Shown here: positions 59,749 through 64,000 of the stretch, piece after piece
Numbering within the stretch: position 1 is the first letter of the stretch
Layout: the number at the start of each line of letters is the position of its first letter
Assembly: GCA_947623455.1 (NCBI GenBank)
Contig: OX392532.1
Location: forward strand, 27,316,792-27,380,791
Source: Mimachlamys varia
Lineage: Eukaryota; Mollusca; Bivalvia; Pectinida; Pectinidae
Length of the DNA: 64,000 nucleotides
Reading direction: 5' to 3'
Position numbers and translations under genes: made by a program
The notes under the pieces: generated by a model
Databases searched by the model: none
Told to the model about the DNA's origin: nothing
The model's input: the letters and a program-made list of their open reading frames with translations, nothing else

Positions 59749-62700
59749 CTGAAAGAACCAAAAACAACATTCGTCATATACAGTTATGAAAAATGGAGTT
59801 CAACTAATGTTTAAATATGATGATTATGATGATGATGATGATGATGATTATCAATTTTATATATATGGATAATTGTGCTTGCTATTGTGTATGTTAAGTG
59901 ACTATAATTAACCCTTTGCCTGCATGTGAGAGTATGTGTGTATTTTGCGTGTCTTGTAAATGCATATGCATTGCACATTTTTTTTAAATAGATTATTTAC
60001 TTTGCTTTGTAGTTAATTGTACTCTAATAAAAATACACAAAGTTCGAAATTTTACGTACATTGTATATGACACGAGCGAAACAAATACTTAATGACTCCA
60101 ATAATAAAGAATGGGCGTCTTGTGTTCGTTGCTTGAGCTACTGTAATAAATAAGCTGTAATACAATGTGCCTCGCTATATTGTATTTCTTTGGTTCAATG
60201 TATTTCAGTCATGTTTATAAAGCTTATCATCATTAGTTCCCATTGGTTACATAAATCCTTTGCCATTTATTCAAACATTTACAAACTATTTTAATGACCA
60301 TAGAAAACTTTTTAACAACTTCATCAGATTTATAAACATGTATTTGCTGTACATGTAAACGAATATATTTATTACAATGCGGCATCAATAATGACAGTTG
60401 TTAAAAGTTTTTAAAAAAAAAACCGGGAAATTTAAACATTAAAATTATATAATGATAAAATGCATTCTTTGAAGTATGCATTTTAACACTAGCTACTAGC
60501 TTATCAAAGAATGATAAACTTAGCAGCTGATATTTGGATTTTTTCAATGGTCTCCTTGTAGCTATTTCCTTTGTTCATAGTTTAATCGATATGAGTTTGG
60601 ATTATGATTTTGTTGACGCTGCGATAGTCTTAAGTTTTTATTTAAATACACATGTACTCAACTATCAAAAAGGATTGCCGACAAGGGAAAGTGATAGAAT
60701 GGCGTTATGAAAAATTTCTATTTTTTTGCCGTAACACATCCCAAAAACCTGTTTTTGATTTCTGTGATAAATATACAGAATAGATACGAACAATATATGT
60801 TGTAGTGAACTTCATTTAGGTCTACAATTCTCAGTATGATAGTGCCTTTTACATATACGTATAACTTAAAGCTTTGAATCAAGGGTGCTTACCTCCATCA
60901 AAACGACCTTTGGTTTACTCATTTCTTTCATCATTAAAATTTGTTGTTCCGAAATTGCACTAAGCATTTTTAGGGTATTTTTATACACCTCTTCCATGTT
61001 CCCCTGCAAAATAAGACGCACATTTATACACGATATAAATTCATGTTTCACCACCAACACGAAATTGGATTTAAATTGAAATTAAAATGAATTCAAGACA
61101 ATACGGGACTATGATTGTGTATATTGTAAATTAGTGAACCATACATTTGATAATATTATATCCATATATGAAGAGAATTGTTTATATGAAAGACGATTTT
61201 TTAAAGGTTTCGTGGCTACCTTCAAACATATCTTAATATAATAGCATGTAAATCAGTAAAACTGACATTTTGAAAGCTTGTTATTCCAAAATGATTTATC
61301 ATAAAGCGGTTATCTCCCTTTGAAAAAAATCAATCAATGCAAGCGCAACAACGTTGAATTTTGAATACAAATGTAAAAGAAATGTAAAGATTAAAGATGG
61401 GCGCTTTTTATGTAAAGATTATTTACACTACCGATAAATGGTTAATGGGAAGTTTCGATGACTAATACGGTGTATATACCCTGTCAAGTTCATCAGACTA
61501 ATGACCACCAAAGCGTATGCACACAGCAGGTGTAAATGGTGTACGAGTTGGTAAATCACAACTCGGTCATTTCGTCTACGCTGTTGAGCGTATGTACAGT
61601 TAATTAAGCTATTGTACCGACATGACTAGATTCAACTTCGCTAAAAGTAGAGCGTGTGGAATGATGCAATGTGTTAACAAAGATGTGTTATACAATTACC
61701 AACCCACCAGTTTGTGTTCCATGTCGTTAAAGTGATGTCGTAATTTGTAACAGCAACACGATGACCGACTATCGTGGGTAGCAGATCCAACGGAAGTACG
61801 GCGACTACATATCCGGGGAGAGCCGCAGGGCGAGTGCTCCTCTTCAATACTGGAACAAAGTCACGCATCAGTAGCTCCAAATTACTCAGTCGTTATGCTT
61901 TCGTAATGTTTCCACAATATCATTATATTCACAAAGTGACATTAAGGTATTGACTCGAAATGTTTACTATTACAGTTTCATTATATTTCTTCATGTTTGC
62001 ATGCGTAAGTAATCATGTAATATATAGAGGTTATTCAATGGTTTCCTGTTAAATACCAAATATATTCACGAGTATGGCCGATTTTGTTTTATATTTTCAC
62101 GAGTGCGTAGCACGAGTGAAAATATATTTAAAATCTACCATACGAGTGAAATATATTTGATATTAATTGGGAAACCATTGAATTTTCTTTTTATATCTTT
62201 TTCGAAATTCCCAAAGTCAGATTTCATTTTTAAATTCGCCGATTCTACGGTTCGGGACGGAGTGCCTAAGGCTATTTTTTGTTCAAAATTTGGTAAAAAT
62301 ACAAAAACATACTAAAAAAATTCCATAACATGATTTAGTTATAGAATAATGAAAAAGTACACAAAATAGTGCGCAATGATATCGGACCGAAACTTATAAC
62401 ATCACTTATATCATCACTAGTGATGATATAAGCAGTGATGATATAAGTTTTATCGCGCTGATATTTTCTGATATTTCACTGGTAAAAATGTGATAAATCT
62501 TACTCAGTAATTATTGAATATCAGAATATATATAGTACACATGCATATATCAAGAAGTAATATTGGCATTCATACTGTCATAAACTGTACTTACTCTGTG
62601 ATTTTATCCGCTAATGTAATTATTTAAGATTATCACAAATATAACTCACAAACATAAATCTAGCAATTGTGTTTGCACTAAAACTGTAATAAACTATACT

Positions 62701-64000
62701 CACTCTGTGATTTTATCCGGTAATGTGAAGGATTCTGGCCATTTTGATGTACCTTGGAGTACCCGGATGTAATTTCGATATGGTGGTTGGTACAGTCCAC
62801 TATAGGTATAGAATATACAAGATTGATCAAATGGGAATCATGGCACCATAGTACAGAACTATTACAACTTAAAATTAATTGTTTATATAGTTTTACACTG
62901 GTTAAACGAAAACATCTCATACATAAATATATCTTGAAAAATATTTTAGCATAATTTTCTCACTTCGAAGGTGATAATAAGATGAGATGATGAAGGATTT
63001 AGCAAGAACCAAGCCTCGTATTCGTAAAACCGTTATCAAGCTCATATATTTGAATATAAACCAGAAATTGTTGCCAGTAGCCAACGAACATGGCTGAACT
63101 CTTTTCCCTTCCCGTAAACATATTGACCGAATTAGTCAATCTCATTCAGTTATACGACTGCTTATCTGAGCAGAGAAAAGGTTGTATACATGCGGGGCCA
63201 TATCTCCATATTTGTATACTAAGTGAATTTATCCTGGATTATTTCGGAATTATCTAATTGTAAGTATACTATCTAGCACATCTACAAAACATAAAATAGT
63301 GCATGAAGGATGTTAAACTTAAGAGTATGGGAAACTGGCAAGTTTCATGTACTTATTTCATTATCCATTTCATGGAAAGAATATATGCGATCGCGCAATC
63401 AATATTAAACAGATTGTATAAATGTAATTTGTACAATCATTTATTGAATGGCTAAAAAGTTTCAAAAGTAAACAGGAACTCATGCATCGATATTAATCGG
63501 AACAGTTTGATTTTTTCAGGAAGTTTTACATGTATAATAATTGAAGTTGTATATGATCCTACAGAGCATTTTCGAACAAACAATCATTTCCATCTTTCAG
63601 TTTACAAAAAAAATGGACCACATATAATAAGTCATAGTATTCAATATCAAACAGATAAAACCATACTACGATTTGATTTCATCAATTAAAGGGGCGATTT
63701 CTTCTTAATCAGAACATTTCTGGTTAAGGTCAAAACATAAAAGGATTAAAAAGGAAATTCTTAAATGTTTTCCGCTTTTGTCAAAACAATAGCCATTTCA
63801 TTAAAAGCAGTTTAACAAAAACATTGTAACTAAAACACCGTATAAATATAATAGCGTTGCTACATCAGCCAGTCACGCATTATACCTGGAAGAGTTTTCA
63901 CTGTTAGGGTTAGTAACGGTGTCGGCACAATTGTCGTGACTGTTAGTTGGCATGGTAACGGGTGGCTGTGCTGTAGGGTGTCCTTGCATAAGTAGGTTTT
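59701..64000 (-). CDS. 3' end of an unidentified gene (last four exons, continues beyond window)
   Basis: Exons on the minus strand: (from beyond 64000)-63886, 61849-61708, 61003-60893, 59748-59701, with GT-AG introns. The phases fit (2, 0, 0). The frame stays open over 138 codons to TAG at 59701-59703. The tail begins with a Thr/Pro/Asn-rich stretch (TAQPPVTMPTNSHDN), then a Ser/Cys-rich basic stretch (SPCGSPRICSRRTSVGS), then a probable coiled coil starting HHFNDMEHKLGNMEEVYKNT, and ends DSDLEITRL. This looks like the regulatory C-terminal tail of a larger protein. The body lies outside the window and I cannot name the family. Confidence 0.68.
59823..59849. repeat. (GAT)n microsatellite
   Basis: About eight GAT triplets with one TTAT interruption. 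Confidence 0.8.
60545..60640 (+). mobile_element. Retroelement 3' tail
   Basis: TCCTTTGTTCATAGTTTAAT, then GATTATGATTTTGTTGACGC: the last about 95 bp of the family. Confidence 0.5.
60893..61003 (-). CDS. Unidentified gene, second-last exon (coiled coil)
   Basis: 111 nt, acceptor ttattttgcag, donor GTAAGC. It encodes GNMEEVYKNTLKMLSAISEQ and QILMMKEMSKPKVVLME. Confidence 0.7.
61708..61849 (-). CDS. Unidentified gene, third-last exon
   Basis: 142 nt, acceptor gactttgttccag, donor GTGGGT. It encodes EEEHSPCGSPRICSRRTS and ends HHFNDMEHKL; phases fit both neighbours. Confidence 0.6.
62033..62183. repeat. Foldback element, 151 bp
   Basis: The outer arms ATTCAATGGTTTCC and GGAAACCATTGAAT pair, and so do the inner TATTTTCACGAGTGC and GCACGAGTGAAAATA around a GTA loop; the middle part is imperfect. 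AAACCATTGAATTTTCTTTT recurs at about 17055, pointing to a second, half-eroded copy. Confidence 0.75.
62405..62432. repeat. Perfect 28-bp palindrome
   Basis: The half CTTATATCATCACT is followed by its exact reverse complement (centre ACTAGT). A further partial copy, AGTGATGATATAAGT, follows at once. Confidence 0.85.
63886..64000 (-). CDS. Unidentified gene, fourth-last exon (partial)
   Basis: Runs in from the window edge; donor GTATAA after TCTTCCAG. It encodes GHPTAQPPVTMPTNSHDN and NPNSENSS. Confidence 0.6.

Overview
The window looks like animal nuclear DNA, most probably from a bivalve or related lophotrochozoan. It is AT-rich, with spliced genes in small exons, kilobase introns, GT-AG splice sites, abundant minisatellites, foldback elements and 5'-truncated retroelements. 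It carries the cysteine-rich C-terminal domain known from molluscan proteins named 'short-chain collagen C4-like'. No bacterial operon, CRISPR array, rRNA or tRNA is visible. All gene models below were read by eye from ORFs and splice sites.

Layout. 1-12.6 kb is mainly repeats: a GGGATCGATCCC array, a 35-bp minisatellite of about 3 kb, a foldback, a 116-bp satellite and a 37-bp minisatellite, plus one doubtful exon at 9.1-9.3 kb. From 13.4 to 21.4 kb lie six coding exons of a minus-strand gene. From 38.3 to 45.3 kb lie seven coding exons of a plus-strand paralogue. Both proteins (562 and 567 aa) have a death effector domain (DED) with the RxDL motif, then an unrecognised alpha/beta module on a 279-nt exon of equal length in both, then a coiled coil, and two small helical C-terminal exons. 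The genes are head to head. Between them, at 34.2-34.8 and 35.8-36.3 kb, an inverted repeat holds matching candidate first-exon donors, and in both arms an ISRE-like GAAAGTGAAA site, a TACGTCA site, a TGCGCATG site and a YY1-like site. I read this as an inverted duplication of a whole DED gene with its promoter. By inference the pair may be an inducible innate-immunity or cell-death locus.

The 21.5-34 kb interval, which is the inferred long first intron of the minus gene, holds foldbacks, a 31-bp minisatellite present in both orientations around a second repeat, duplicated blocks and retroelement tails. From 48.8 to 55.5 kb are two tandem minus-strand genes for secreted coiled-coil proteins with the C4-like domain. 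The right one (271 aa) is intact. The left one has a TAG stop in exon 1 and a 461-bp MITE with target-site duplication in its last exon. From 59.7 to 64.0 kb are the last four exons of an unidentified minus-strand gene that continues past the window edge. One retroelement family (an RT with a Y-I/V-D-D box) left two larger fragments (19.8 and 56.3 kb) and many short 3' tails. A non-autonomous hAT element with a perfect 8-bp target duplication lies at 17.8-18.65 kb.
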